A DNA stretch of 64,000 nucleotides, from the IMG/VR virus record IMGVR_UViG_3300019458_000024, positions 62,001-126,000 of that record; one strand, written 5' to 3'. Made by a program: the position numbers and the translations under genes. Every line of letters begins with the position of its first letter. Position 1 is the first letter of the stretch. This document shows, piece by piece, positions 30,085 to 37,827 of this stretch. Origin of the DNA: a virus. The notes beneath the pieces are model-generated. The model did not search any database and was not told the origin of the DNA. It worked only from the letters and a program-made list of their open reading frames with translations.

Positions 30085-31431
30085 ATGTTTGAGAGTTGGA
30101 ATAGTTATCCAAAGATATGGAATATTGGCCATCCTAAAGCTACAACATTGTTCCAAGGTACTGTAATTGTTGAGGAAAAGCTTGACGGCTGTTTTCCTGG
30201 AGAGACAGTTGTGCACATGGCAGACGGCAGTAAACGTGCTATACGAGAATTGGTTGATAATCGTATAACTGACCCTGTTCGATGTTTCGATCTTGAGAAA
30301 AAAGAATATACGCAAAGTCCTATTAAAAATTGGTTTTCTTATCCTCAATCCCACAAAAAATCTGTTCGTGTTGTGCTGCAAGGCAGGAACTCGGCGTCAA
30401 GGAGTTTTTTTAGATGCAGTACAGACCACCTTATATTTACTCAAAGAGGGTGGGTACCTGCTTGTAAGTTAAGTTCAGCGGATTCTGTCCTTATCCCAGA
30501 TAAAGAATCATTTTTTATTATGCAGCCTATATATTGTGTAGAGGATGTGGTGTCTACAAGATTTTTTGATATTGAAACAGGCAAACATAATTACTTAGTT
30601 TCTGACGAGGGGGTTTTAGTTCATAATTCTCAGCTATCATTTGGACGATTTGGAGATCAAATCAAAATTAGAAGTAAAGGCAGAGAGTTCGATATTGACG
30701 GCCCGGATAGTCTTTTTGAAAAGGCTGCAGAGGTTGTGAAAATGCTGGCGCCAAATCTTCACGAAGGTTGGACTTATCGTGGAGAATATCTTGCTAAGCC
30801 AAAACACAACGCTTTGGCGTATGACCGTATTCCTAATAATCACATTATGATTTTTGATATTGCTACTAATGTAGACAACTACTTAGGCTACGCAGAGAAA
30901 AAGATTGAGGCAAACAGAATTGGCCTTGAAACAGTTCCTGTTTATCTTGTTGGAACTTTTGATAGCGCTATTCCGTTTATGGGCTTGCTTGACCGTATTA
31001 GTGTTCTTGGTGGTCAAAAAATTGAGGGAATTGTTGTAAAGAATTATTCTCAATTCACTACAGATGGTAAGCCCATGATGGGTAAATACGTGTCTGAGCA
31101 GTTTAAAGAGGTTCATGGCCACGAGTGGACTAAGGACAATCCTAAGCCCGTTGACGTATTTGGTGCCATTATAGCTAAATATGTTACAGAGGCTCGCTGG
31201 CATAAAGCAGTGCAGCATATGCGAGAAAAAGGAATGCTAGAGAATTCTCCCCGCGACATTGGCGCTTTAATAAAAGAAGTGAGAGAAGATTTCTCAGTTG
31301 AATGCGCTGATGAGATTAAAGAGGAGCTTTGGCGTTGGTTCATGAAGAAGATAGGGGCAAATGCTGTTACTCGCGGTATTCCTGAATGGTATAAAATGAA
31401 ACTTCTAGAAGGGGCTTTTGGTGAGAAATGA
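30085..31431 (+). CDS. RNA ligase-like nucleotidyltransferase interrupted by a mini-intein
   Basis: 448 residues before splicing, 302 after. Host-protein motifs: KLDG (32-35), the adenylation lysine motif I; NHIMIFDI (motif III-like); KIEGIVVKNY (motif IV-like) and MMGKYVSEQFKEV (motif V). The intein sits directly after KLDG, so EEKLDG-SQLSFG is restored on splicing. The C-terminal helical part suits a T4 Rnl2/Rnl5-type RNA ligase, though a small ATP-dependent DNA ligase is not excluded. Such enzymes repair tRNA nicks made by host anticodon nucleases. Unspliced enzyme should be inactive. Starts behind AAGGAG. Confidence 0.85.
   Translation: MFESWNSYPKIWNIGHPKATTLFQGTVIVEEKLDGCFPGETVVHMADGSKRAIRELVDNRITDPVRCFDLEKKEYTQSPIKNWFSYPQSHKKSVRVVLQGRNSASRSFFRCSTDHLIFTQRGWVPACKLSSADSVLIPDKESFFIMQPIYCVEDVVSTRFFDIETGKHNYLVSDEGVLVHNSQLSFGRFGDQIKIRSKGREFDIDGPDSLFEKAAEVVKMLAPNLHEGWTYRGEYLAKPKHNALAYDRIPNNHIMIFDIATNVDNYLGYAEKKIEANRIGLETVPVYLVGTFDSAIPFMGLLDRISVLGGQKIEGIVVKNYSQFTTDGKPMMGKYVSEQFKEVHGHEWTKDNPKPVDVFGAIIAKYVTEARWHKAVQHMREKGMLENSPRDIGALIKEVREDFSVECADEIKEELWRWFMKKIGANAVTRGIPEWYKMKLLEGAFGEK
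30190..30627 (+). other. Mini-intein in RNA-ligase-like gene
   Basis: 146 residues. Starts CFPGETVVHMADG (splicing block A with Cys1), block B CSTDHLIFTQRGWVPA with the TxxH-like TDH, block F near VEDVVSTRFFDIET, and ends VLVHN with Ser as +1. No endonuclease domain. Insertion is inside catalytic motif I. Confidence 0.92.
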
Positions 31432-31640
31432 CCAGGATTGAAAGACATATTTGGGCTTCTGCATTTGCAACGGAATTCATTAGATTGACCCCAGTTTGGG
31501 ACAGCACTTCAGTAGCTTCATGTGCAGGAGTTGCTGATCTTTGTTTAGAGAAGTTTCGAGGATTGATTAGAAGTGAAGACTGTGTTGATATTACTCCCTA
31601 TAAAGAGGGAGAGGAATGGACTGCTGAAGATGAAGAATGA
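31428..31640 (+). CDS. Small hypothetical protein
   Basis: 70 residues, ATGA overlap with the ligase. WASAFATEFIRLTPVWDSTS and ASCAGVADLCLEKFRGL show a helix-rich pattern of the kind seen in phage proteins with an A-x-x-A-D-x-x-x-x-x-Y/F motif. Acidic tail. Confidence 0.65.
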   Translation: MTRIERHIWASAFATEFIRLTPVWDSTSVASCAGVADLCLEKFRGLIRSEDCVDITPYKEGEEWTAEDEE

Positions 31641-32007
31641 CTACAGTTTTGAAGCTTTTAAAAAGGCTTTTCCTAAACTCTTTGAGCAAGGGGTGCGGTG
31701 TGGCTTTTCTTTGCCTAAAGGTTGGGGTCCTATTGTATGGAAACTCTGTGAAAATCTCGATAGCGTTGAACACAGGAACGTGCCTTTAGTCATTGAGCAG
31801 GTGAAATCTAAATTTGGTGGTTTAAGGTTCTACACTAAAGGTGAGACAAAAGAGGATGCCTACCACATCAAGCACATAGAATATACTTCTTATCTGGTGT
31901 GTATGTCTTGTGGTACAACTGAACGTGTGAGTGAAGATTTGGATGAATGGGGTGGGGGTAGGTCTTTTTGTCCTCCATGTAATGAAGAGCGTAAGAATAG
32001 GATGTAG
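31630..32007 (+). CDS. Conserved protein (GWxPIVxxLCE...KFGGLRFY family)
   Basis: 125 residues from ATG 31630. CGFSLPKGWGPIVWKLCENL and EQVKSKFGGLRFYTKG are signatures of a family of about 130 residues in phages and bacteria; a zinc knuckle CMSCGT...FCPPC follows. Function unknown. The stop TAG lies inside element copy 7. Confidence 0.75.
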   Translation: MKNDYSFEAFKKAFPKLFEQGVRCGFSLPKGWGPIVWKLCENLDSVEHRNVPLVIEQVKSKFGGLRFYTKGETKEDAYHIKHIEYTSYLVCMSCGTTERVSEDLDEWGGGRSFCPPCNEERKNRM

Positions 32008-32019
32008 AATGACCTTATA
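32002..32019 (+). promoter_or_regulatory. GTGTAGAATGACCTWATA element, copy 7
   Basis: First base is A instead of G; the rest matches the TTATA variant. Here an AAAGGGATAA Shine-Dalgarno follows and the gene starts 15 bases on, unlike the near-leaderless copies. Confidence 0.7.
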
Positions 32020-32033
32020 GAAAGGGATAAGTT

Positions 32034-32240
32034 ATGTTGAATTTTGGAGTTATAGTCGTTGTTGTTGTTTGTATGGCACTTGCCACTTTTGTAGGTGGTT
32101 TTTTTGGTGCGAGATTTGAAAATTATTGGCTGGCTGCTTTGATAGCCGCTGTAGTTTTGGAATTTGTTAGTTTTTGTATGAAGTTGGGTGATAGTGTCGC
32201 GTCGAAAGAGGACGAGAATACGACGAAAGAAAATAAGTGA
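32034..32240 (+). CDS. Small membrane protein
   Basis: 68 residues with two close transmembrane helices (about 4-25 and 30-50) and a charged tail DENTTKENK. Unrecognised. Confidence 0.7.
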   Translation: MLNFGVIVVVVVCMALATFVGGFFGARFENYWLAALIAAVVLEFVSFCMKLGDSVASKEDENTTKENK

Positions 32241-32241
32241 A

Positions 32242-32529
32242 ATGACTGAAATTACAAATACTCATTTACAGAAGAAGTTTGAATTGCATATTACCTTAAG
32301 CAATAAGGTAGAAATCCAGGGATGGAAAAGCTCATCTATACATGGAGATCCGTTGCTAGGGCCAGCTTTGAAACACTATTTGACGACATATGCCGGAACT
32401 AAGGAAGAGGCGGAAGACAAACTCAAAGACGGACTGCAAGTCCTTTATTTAATGGATAAAAAGCATGAAATTATCAGGGCTAAGATCGAATATATTGTCT
32501 TTGACGCGATATTTAAGGAAAATAGGTAA
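32242..32529 (+). CDS. Hypothetical protein
   Basis: 95 residues from ATG 32242. Beta-rich (KFELHITLSNKVEIQGWKSS) followed by helix (TKEEAEDKLKDGLQVLYLM). Unrecognised. Confidence 0.65.
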   Translation: MTEITNTHLQKKFELHITLSNKVEIQGWKSSSIHGDPLLGPALKHYLTTYAGTKEEAEDKLKDGLQVLYLMDKKHEIIRAKIEYIVFDAIFKENR

Positions 32530-32539
32530 AGGCGGTTCT

Positions 32540-32794
32540 ATGAGCGGACTAAGTTCCACTAATGTTAGGATAATGCAGGCTTACGCAGATAAATTTAAGA
32601 GAAATTTAAACAAGGCTCTGGAAGAGTTTGAAAGTGACATGCAAAAGAGGTGCACACATACAGAGGACAACGGTAGAAGCTCTTTGGTTCGTATAGGTGC
32701 TTTGTCTACGGAAGGTCGTTGTGGGGTCTGCGGAGCGTGTGTCAGTCTTCCTGAAGAGAATAGTGCGCATAAAACGTGGCTAAACAGAAAATAA
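32540..32794 (+). CDS. Helical protein with zinc knuckle
   Basis: 84 residues. Helix YADKFKRNLNKALEEFESDM, then CTHTEDN and CGVCGACVSL, giving three or four Cys with a His for zinc. Start behind AAAGGCGG. Confidence 0.65.
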   Translation: MSGLSSTNVRIMQAYADKFKRNLNKALEEFESDMQKRCTHTEDNGRSSLVRIGALSTEGRCGVCGACVSLPEENSAHKTWLNRK

Positions 32795-32795
32795 C

Positions 32796-33032
32796 GTGTG
32801 GAAGACTGGTTTATATTTTTTTGGTGTTATTGTTGTTTGTATACTTTTAGCGATAATGGGAATTATTTTGTTGGATTACCACGATGACGCGCCTTTTTGC
32901 GATGAGTGGGCGAAAGTGCTAGTGCCCTGCATAACCGATTCTTTAGTTGATAAAATTTGCCTAGAAAATAAGTGCATACGAATATGTACGAAAGTAAAAG
33001 GTTCAGATGTTAAAGTTTGCCATGAGCCGTAA
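32796..33032 (+). CDS. Membrane-anchored Cys-rich protein
   Basis: 78 residues from a GTG. One transmembrane or signal-anchor helix (about 5-26), then an external-looking domain with six Cys (PFCDEWAKVLVPCITDSLVD, CLENKCIRICTK), which could form disulphides in the periplasm or outside the cell. Confidence 0.6.
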   Translation: MWKTGLYFFGVIVVCILLAIMGIILLDYHDDAPFCDEWAKVLVPCITDSLVDKICLENKCIRICTKVKGSDVKVCHEP

Positions 33033-33034
33033 TA

Positions 33035-33340
33035 ATGAATAAGAAACTAAATAAAAATCAGATAATTGGAGAAGCGGTAGACACGACTTTTGAAGTGTTG
33101 GAGAAGTTGCAAGTTTTAATAGCTGATTGTATAGATGACGCTTTATATGTCCACGGACGCGCTCCTGAAAGTGCTGGTATTGGAGTTATACACGCTCTGC
33201 TCAGAGCGGCTTCAGGTATAGCTGTGGTTGCTAAGATTAAAAAAGAAGCATTCTTACAATACGCAGGTAGTGTGTTTGATAAAATTGACGATTCTGGGCT
33301 AATGTGTTTAGTTGAAGACGAAAAAGATGTTATTAATTGA
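33035..33340 (+). CDS. Small helical protein, possible paralogue group
   Basis: 101 residues. Two hydrophobic helices (FEVLEKLQVLIADCIDDALY, GVIHALLRAASGIAVVAK) then KKEAFLQY. The layout parallels the genes at 27533 and 28084. Confidence 0.65.
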   Translation: MNKKLNKNQIIGEAVDTTFEVLEKLQVLIADCIDDALYVHGRAPESAGIGVIHALLRAASGIAVVAKIKKEAFLQYAGSVFDKIDDSGLMCLVEDEKDVIN

Positions 33341-33355
33341 AAGGGAAAATGTAAA

Positions 33356-33451
33356 ATGTGTGTCTGCACTGGGGTGGTTGAAGTAGGAATAATAGCTGCT
33401 GTTTGTGGGTTCTGTTCTTGGATTAAGAAGAAGTGCAAGCGGAGCAAGTAA
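33356..33451 (+). CDS. 31-residue Cys-rich hydrophobic microprotein
   Basis: MCVCTGVVEVGIIAAVCGFC followed by SWIKKKCKRSK. A short hydrophobic helix with five Cys and a strongly basic end fits a small membrane peptide. Preceded by AAGGGAAAA. Too short for homology arguments. Confidence 0.5.
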   Translation: MCVCTGVVEVGIIAAVCGFCSWIKKKCKRSK

Positions 33452-33452
33452 A

Positions 33453-33656
33453 GTGTCTAAGAAGGACAAAACCAAGACTGATAAGTCTCTTGGTGCTTTT
33501 GAATTAATGGCTTGGGAGCGGATATTTTGTGCTATTTTAGCTTCAGGCAAGTACGAGGTAGACGAAGCCGCTGGCGTAGCGGATTCTGCATTTGAAGAGT
33601 ATAAAATTAGAAGTCCTAAAGAAATGTTAGAAAGGAAAAAAGATGGAAAGGTTTAG
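33453..33656 (+). CDS. Small helical hypothetical protein
   Basis: 67 residues from GTG 33453, with GGAG in the end of the gene above. Similar in layout to the gene at 31428 (WERIFCAILASGK, AAGVADSAFEEYKIR). Overlaps the Fic gene by 14 bases. Confidence 0.65.
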   Translation: MSKKDKTKTDKSLGAFELMAWERIFCAILASGKYEVDEAAGVADSAFEEYKIRSPKEMLERKKDGKV

Positions 33657-34131
33657 TAAAGATGAGTTGGAGTTCTTTGTAAGAGAATCAAATGCTATTG
33701 AGGCTATTAGACGTGATCCTACGAAAGCAGAACTGGAGGAGGCTGAGCGATTCTTAAAACTAGAACAAGTCACTGTTCAAGATTTAGAGCGGTTTGTTAA
33801 AGTATACGAACCACGCGCGCTATTGCGCTCCAAAAAGGGAATGAATGTAATTATTGGTAAACACACGCCCCCGTCCGGTGGACCTATTATTCCGGATATG
33901 CTCATGCAAATTGTAGAAAATGCCAATAATAGAGAACATCCGTTTGATGTTCATCAAGAATACGAGACACTCCATCCGTTCCTAGATGGCAACGGACGCA
34001 GTGGTAGAATCCTGTGGGCGTATCAAATGGTGCGCCAAAACTTTTGGCCTAATCTTCAATTAGGTTTTTTACATTGTTGGTATTACCAATCCTTAGACCA
34101 AAGTAGACGATTGAAAGGTAAAGTAAAGTAA
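33643..34131 (+). CDS. Fic-domain protein
   Basis: 162 residues. HPFLDGNGRSGR at 111-122 is a complete Fic active site with catalytic His and phosphate-binding Gly/Asn/Arg. Near the N-terminus S16-NAI-E20 resembles the (S/T)xxxE inhibitory motif of many Fic proteins. Fic enzymes transfer AMP or other phosphorylated groups to target proteins. In a phage this could modify host translation or replication factors, or counter defence. Compact size suggests the core domain alone. TAATG overlap with the next gene. Confidence 0.85.
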   Translation: MERFSKDELEFFVRESNAIEAIRRDPTKAELEEAERFLKLEQVTVQDLERFVKVYEPRALLRSKKGMNVIIGKHTPPSGGPIIPDMLMQIVENANNREHPFDVHQEYETLHPFLDGNGRSGRILWAYQMVRQNFWPNLQLGFLHCWYYQSLDQSRRLKGKVK

Positions 34132-34370
34132 TGTCTGGAAATTCGAAAACTAGAACTAGGTTGTATACTAGGCCGGGTATTAAAACCCACACTGAGGCGG
34201 AGCAGGTTCGTAATGAACTTGTAGCCCAAGGTAAAGTGAAGAACCAGCCTATAGATAAGGTTAAAATTATTTATCGAGCTAACCGTAATGTTTTTGATGT
34301 AGTGGCTTTCGGACCGCAAAGAGAGTCTAAAGAAGAGACACATCAAGACGAACAAGAGAGCGAAGAATAA
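34131..34370 (+). CDS. Hypothetical protein coupled to Fic gene
   Basis: 79 residues; start shared with the Fic stop (TAATG) and stop overlapping the next start. The HTEAEQVRNELVAQGKVKNQ segment and a VKIIYRANRNVFDVVA strand-turn-strand are visible, acidic tail at the end. Could be a Fic partner by position. Confidence 0.6.
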   Translation: MSGNSKTRTRLYTRPGIKTHTEAEQVRNELVAQGKVKNQPIDKVKIIYRANRNVFDVVAFGPQRESKEETHQDEQESEE

Positions 34371-34906
34371 TGCGTCGCATATGGTTAGATATTGAGACTA
34401 CTGGTCTTGATATGGAGAAAGATGTAATTCTTGAGGTTGGTATAGTCCTAGCAGACACTTTTGATGTCAGAGCCCGAGCTTCCTGGTTGGTTACCCCAAC
34501 CTTACAGGACTTATCTAATCTTCGTCCTCGCGTAAGGGAGATGCATACTAAGAATGGTCTACTGGAAGAGGTGATGGAGCCAGACACTCTTCCTCTATAC
34601 GCGGTAGAAAATCAAATTATAGAATGGCTGAAAGATAACATGCCACCAGAAGACTCCTGGAAGTTGGCGGGCTCTTCTATTCATTTTGATCGTGCTTGCA
34701 TAGCAAAGTACATGCCTAAGTTTGAAAATAGGCTTCACTACAGAATGCTCGATGTGTCAAGCATAAAAGAGAGTTTAATGGATTGGGCTCCAGATCTTGT
34801 GGAAGCTAGACCGGACGCGAAGGCTTTACATCGAGCCGTTCCAGACTGTCTAGACTCTCTGGAAGAGTGGCAATACTACAAAACAGTATTGCTTGGTGAT
34901 TTTTAA
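34370..34906 (+). CDS. Oligoribonuclease (DEDDh exonuclease)
   Basis: 178 residues, the usual length of Orn. IWLDIETTGLD gives the first Asp/Glu pair (D7, E9), LAGSSIHFDR the second region and HRAVPDCLDSLEEW the terminal His and Asp. RVREMHTKNGL is also family-typical. Orn degrades 2-5-nt RNAs and can degrade dinucleotide signalling products. In phage it may complete host mRNA recycling; degrading defence-signal dinucleotides is a possible second role. Confidence 0.9.
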   Translation: MRRIWLDIETTGLDMEKDVILEVGIVLADTFDVRARASWLVTPTLQDLSNLRPRVREMHTKNGLLEEVMEPDTLPLYAVENQIIEWLKDNMPPEDSWKLAGSSIHFDRACIAKYMPKFENRLHYRMLDVSSIKESLMDWAPDLVEARPDAKALHRAVPDCLDSLEEWQYYKTVLLGDF

Positions 34907-34930
34907 TTCATCTTTTGATACGATCTTTAT

Positions 34931-35200
34931 GTGTTGAAAGAAAAGAAAAGTCTCGGAGTTAATCATACTTCCGTAGTTAGTAACTCAAACAAAGGTCCTA
35001 TAAAATGGTGCAAAGGTAAATCAACCTCTGCACACAATCCATATTGGATAAAGAACAATGATTGGAGCGCCGACACTTGGCAGTTGAAGTGCCGATCGTG
35101 CGGCAGAACTCTTGGAACCAAACGGATAATTAACGGCGAAGATTCAATAAGTGTTAAGAAATTCAATGGTTATGAGAACTTCCTTGGAGGTCCTAAGTAG
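34931..35200 (+). CDS. Zinc-binding small protein
   Basis: 89 residues from GTG 34931. WCKGKSTSAHNPYW and LKCRSCGRTLGTKR form a likely ribbon. Ends YENFLGGPK. Unrecognised. Confidence 0.6.
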   Translation: MLKEKKSLGVNHTSVVSNSNKGPIKWCKGKSTSAHNPYWIKNNDWSADTWQLKCRSCGRTLGTKRIINGEDSISVKKFNGYENFLGGPK

Positions 35201-35204
35201 GACT

Positions 35205-35477
35205 ATGCATACTAGGGAAGAAATACTTATTAGTTTCTTAGAGTTATCTAGTCGTCCTAATAGTTGTCCTGTTTTTGAACTGGAGCCTTTTATGTGGTAC
35301 AGGAAGAAAGAAGAAGCAACGCATATTGCTAAAGCGTGTGGAGTGGAAGCTGAATTCCAAGCATTAGCTGGATACATCCATTATGATGATATGCAGTCCG
35401 TACAGTCGTTTTTAGGCGTCACCGACCATTGCATGACTCAATTATTTGAAGAGAATGTAAGGCTTCCTAGAGCTTAA
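35205..35477 (+). CDS. Hypothetical protein
   Basis: 90 residues from ATG 35205. Helical, with FMWYRKKEEATHIAKACGVE and a central AEFQALAGYIHYDD. Unrecognised. Confidence 0.65.
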   Translation: MHTREEILISFLELSSRPNSCPVFELEPFMWYRKKEEATHIAKACGVEAEFQALAGYIHYDDMQSVQSFLGVTDHCMTQLFEENVRLPRA

Positions 35478-35480
35478 TAG

Positions 35481-35756
35481 ATGAAAGTCGTCGTATACTC
35501 TCTTGACGAGACAGAATCAGATCCGACTCTCATGATGTCAGGAAATGTCGTACCTATCCGACATATAGAAACATGTAAGATATTGTGGGAGGGTAATTTG
35601 GACATAGATCCTGTAGAGGGTGATATTTTAACTTTGCCAAGTTCTGACACTGAGATTAAAAATATGTATGTAGTTACTCGTATATTTCAATTAGATTTAG
35701 AAGAGCCTACATTGGCATTGTTTATTTCTACAGATGATGACTCTGAATATTCTTAG
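35481..35756 (+). CDS. Hypothetical beta-rich protein
   Basis: 91 residues. Strand-rich with DPVEGDILTLPSSDTEIKNM, a pattern of small phage beta-barrel proteins with a G-D-x-L turn; acidic tail DDDSEYS. Confidence 0.65.
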   Translation: MKVVVYSLDETESDPTLMMSGNVVPIRHIETCKILWEGNLDIDPVEGDILTLPSSDTEIKNMYVVTRIFQLDLEEPTLALFISTDDDSEYS

Positions 35757-35765
35757 TAGATTTTT

Positions 35766-35996
35766 ATGTTTTATACACGCCCTAATGTGGATGCTGTTTT
35801 GGAGTGGGAGACAGAGCAGAAAACAGAACCAATCTCTTTTCGCGATCTAGGTGATTTTCCCCGAATACAGGACTCTCTGATAAAAGAGGGACAAGAGTGC
35901 TATTTTTGTGGTAGTGGTTATTTAGCAGTAACCAGAACTAGAGAGGGGCATCCTATCTGTGAAAAGTGTGTAGAAAATGGCATACCTGGTAGGTAG
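35766..35996 (+). CDS. Zinc-knuckle small protein
   Basis: 76 residues. CYFCGSGYLAVTRTREGHPI-CEKC is a typical treble-clef-like or ribbon metal site at the C-terminus. The N-terminal half is acidic and helical. Confidence 0.7.
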   Translation: MFYTRPNVDAVLEWETEQKTEPISFRDLGDFPRIQDSLIKEGQECYFCGSGYLAVTRTREGHPICEKCVENGIPGR

Positions 35997-35997
35997 A

Positions 35998-36264
35998 TTA
36001 ATCGTTAATACTCACTCTTACCTGCTTGCACTCAGTAACACTTATCACACCATAGTGTCGGCCAAAAGTGGTGGCACCGTGATTAACATCTTTGCAAACC
36101 TTTAAAGTTTCTGTGCAAAATACACTTTCTACGTTTCGTGTTTTGAAAAGTGTAACACCTTGAAAACACCAACGTATTTTTTGTGGAACTTTAGGGGTTT
36201 TTGTGTTAATAGGAACTCTCGCGCAGTGCATACACAGTAGAGATAAAACTAATAATATTTTCAT
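35998..36264 (-). CDS. Lone leftward secreted protein
   Basis: 88 residues on the minus strand inside a long rightward region. It opens MKILLVLSLLCMHCARV, a signal-peptide-like segment; the Cys residues are not in a good lipobox. The mature part has four Cys (IRWCFQGV, VFCTETLKVC, TECKQVRV) that could form two disulphides outside the cytoplasm. Its isolated, opposite orientation suggests a separately regulated morphon gene such as an exclusion or envelope function. Confidence 0.6.
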   Translation of the reverse strand: MKILLVLSLLCMHCARVPINTKTPKVPQKIRWCFQGVTLFKTRNVESVFCTETLKVCKDVNHGATTFGRHYGVISVTECKQVRVSIND

Positions 36265-36304
36265 CACTTATATTGAAGCTTAATTATTTGATTTAGTCAA
36301 TTCT

Positions 36305-36322
36305 GTGTAGAATGACCTTATT
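36305..36322 (+). promoter_or_regulatory. GTGTAGAATGACCTWATA element, copy 8
   Basis: TTATT variant. It restarts rightward transcription after the lone leftward gene. The next start is about 30 bases downstream. Confidence 0.7.
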
Positions 36323-36351
36323 AGAGCAGCCGGTTTCTTTAGTTACAAAGA

Positions 36352-36528
36352 ATGTATGTAAATATGCGTTTCTACTTACATTATAAAGATCACGAAGGGG
36401 TAGAGATTAAAGAGTACATTCCGTTGGGGAACGGGAAGGATGCCGTTTCATCCTACCGCAGAATTTTGATCCGAAAAGTTCAATTGGTAATAACTATAAT
36501 ACAATCTAAATTGGTGAACGACGAGTAG
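36352..36528 (+). CDS. Small hypothetical protein
   Basis: 58 residues from ATG 36352; ATG 36364 in the same frame is an alternative. RFYLHYKDHEGVEIKEYIPL suggests a beta-hairpin followed by a basic helix. No strong ribosome-binding site. Confidence 0.5.
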   Translation: MYVNMRFYLHYKDHEGVEIKEYIPLGNGKDAVSSYRRILIRKVQLVITIIQSKLVNDE

Positions 36529-36537
36529 GAGTTTTAT

Positions 36538-36807
36538 ATGAAAAGAGTTTTAATTATTTATGAACTGGTGCCGTTTTCGACAAAAATATTTGATCTCGCA
36601 GTCACACCAGACCAATACGCAAAGATTTTGAAATGCCACGGTCACTACATCAATGGCGGGGATTGGATGAAAGAATGTGAATGGCTGACTGATTTTCTCA
36701 ATGACTATCCTCCAGTATATCAATCAGACGATAAGATTGGGACGTTTCTGCCTTACAAACCAGAAAACAAGTTTGATTTGATCATCGTGACAGGATTGGT
36801 GGTATAA
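36538..36807 (+). CDS. Conserved small phage protein (KCHGHYIN family)
   Basis: 89 residues with a TAGGAG site. VLIIYELVPFSTKIFDLAVT followed by ILKCHGHYINGGD and an acidic helix WLTDFLNDYP are characteristic of a small phage family. Function unknown. Confidence 0.7.
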   Translation: MKRVLIIYELVPFSTKIFDLAVTPDQYAKILKCHGHYINGGDWMKECEWLTDFLNDYPPVYQSDDKIGTFLPYKPENKFDLIIVTGLVV

Positions 36808-37020
36808 GTGGCGGAGAGGAATCCAATGCGGTCATCTCTCAAACTGTTTCCAGATACAGTTGAGAACCATAAAAAATACGACTGTAAATTCTATGAAAAG
36901 TGTCTGGATACTGCTTCGGAGAATAATTGGCCACAATTTCATTGTCGATCCTGTAAAGCCTATGAAAAGGAGGAGATAGTTCCAGACGTGTCTGGTTTTT
37001 CTATCATTTTAGATGAATGA
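36808..37020 (+). CDS. Zinc-binding small protein
   Basis: 70 residues from a GTG directly after the upstream stop. CKFYEKCLDTASENNWPQFH-CRSC is a recurring phage/bacterial pattern C-x5-C...F-x-C-x-x-C. Overlaps the next gene by eight bases. Confidence 0.7.
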   Translation: MAERNPMRSSLKLFPDTVENHKKYDCKFYEKCLDTASENNWPQFHCRSCKAYEKEEIVPDVSGFSIILDE

Positions 37021-37807
37021 TAATAAGAAAAATAATGCAGAAGCACATTGGCGCAGTCAGCCTGAGTATGTAGAACATGTAGGAAAAATGAAGCAGATTA
37101 TGCTTCCTGTATACAGGGACGCTACAGACAATACTGCATGTTTTGGATGGTTATGGATAGATGATGGTATTGTGTGTGATCAAGTGGACTGTGGTCTCCG
37201 TTCTTACTGTAAACAAACTTGGCAACTAGCTCAAGTGGCTAAAGCGGAGTCTGTGTCCTTTGAAAAGGAACTTACCTACACCGAAATATATAAAAAGGAT
37301 CTTGTTAGCAAGACGCATTCTAAAAAGAAAAACTCCGTAAACAGAGGAAAGTATAAAAACTCTCCTTTATACAATAGAAAAGGTTATTGTGATCAGGGGC
37401 GTTTGGTGGATAGGTTAGTGACGCGCTTTAAAGAGACTATAGGAACCTATGAAACGCCTCCATCCGATTGGCGACCTGCTAAGAAAACTGTAGGTAAAGT
37501 AGCTATAAAAGCTACAGCCAGTTACCATTCTCTAATTGTCAATGGTGTGATAGTGGCGAGAATATGGACTGATTCTTCTAAAGTGGCGACTATAGATATT
37601 GTTCCAGAATTGGTTACATCTATGGTGCACTTGGTCAAAAGTATCAAATCTCTCAATGATTCGCAAAAAGATTCAATAAACATGCCAACTAAGATTCCAG
37701 ACACTTGTTTAAATAAGACTAGGCCATGTACTCACAGAGTTTCAGTGACTACAGAAAGTTCAATTGTTAAGGTAGCGAACACTATAAAATATAGATTTCA
37801 ATTTTAA
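37013..37807 (+). CDS. Hypothetical protein
   Basis: 264 residues. The N-terminal third has CFGWLWIDDGIVCDQVDCGL and CKQTWQLAQVAKAE, a Cys-rich helical region; the centre is very basic (TYTEIYKKDLVSKTHSKKKN); the C-terminal third is beta-rich. It lies directly upstream of the CobT-like gene and ends right before element copy 9. No family recognised. Confidence 0.65.
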   Translation: MNDNKKNNAEAHWRSQPEYVEHVGKMKQIMLPVYRDATDNTACFGWLWIDDGIVCDQVDCGLRSYCKQTWQLAQVAKAESVSFEKELTYTEIYKKDLVSKTHSKKKNSVNRGKYKNSPLYNRKGYCDQGRLVDRLVTRFKETIGTYETPPSDWRPAKKTVGKVAIKATASYHSLIVNGVIVARIWTDSSKVATIDIVPELVTSMVHLVKSIKSLNDSQKDSINMPTKIPDTCLNKTRPCTHRVSVTTESSIVKVANTIKYRFQF

Positions 37808-37825
37808 GTGTAGAATGACCTTATA
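37808..37825 (+). promoter_or_regulatory. GTGTAGAATGACCTWATA element, copy 9
   Basis: TTATA variant directly after the stop of the 264-residue gene. The CobT-like ATG is two bases past its end. Confidence 0.8.
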
Positions 37826-37827
37826 CT

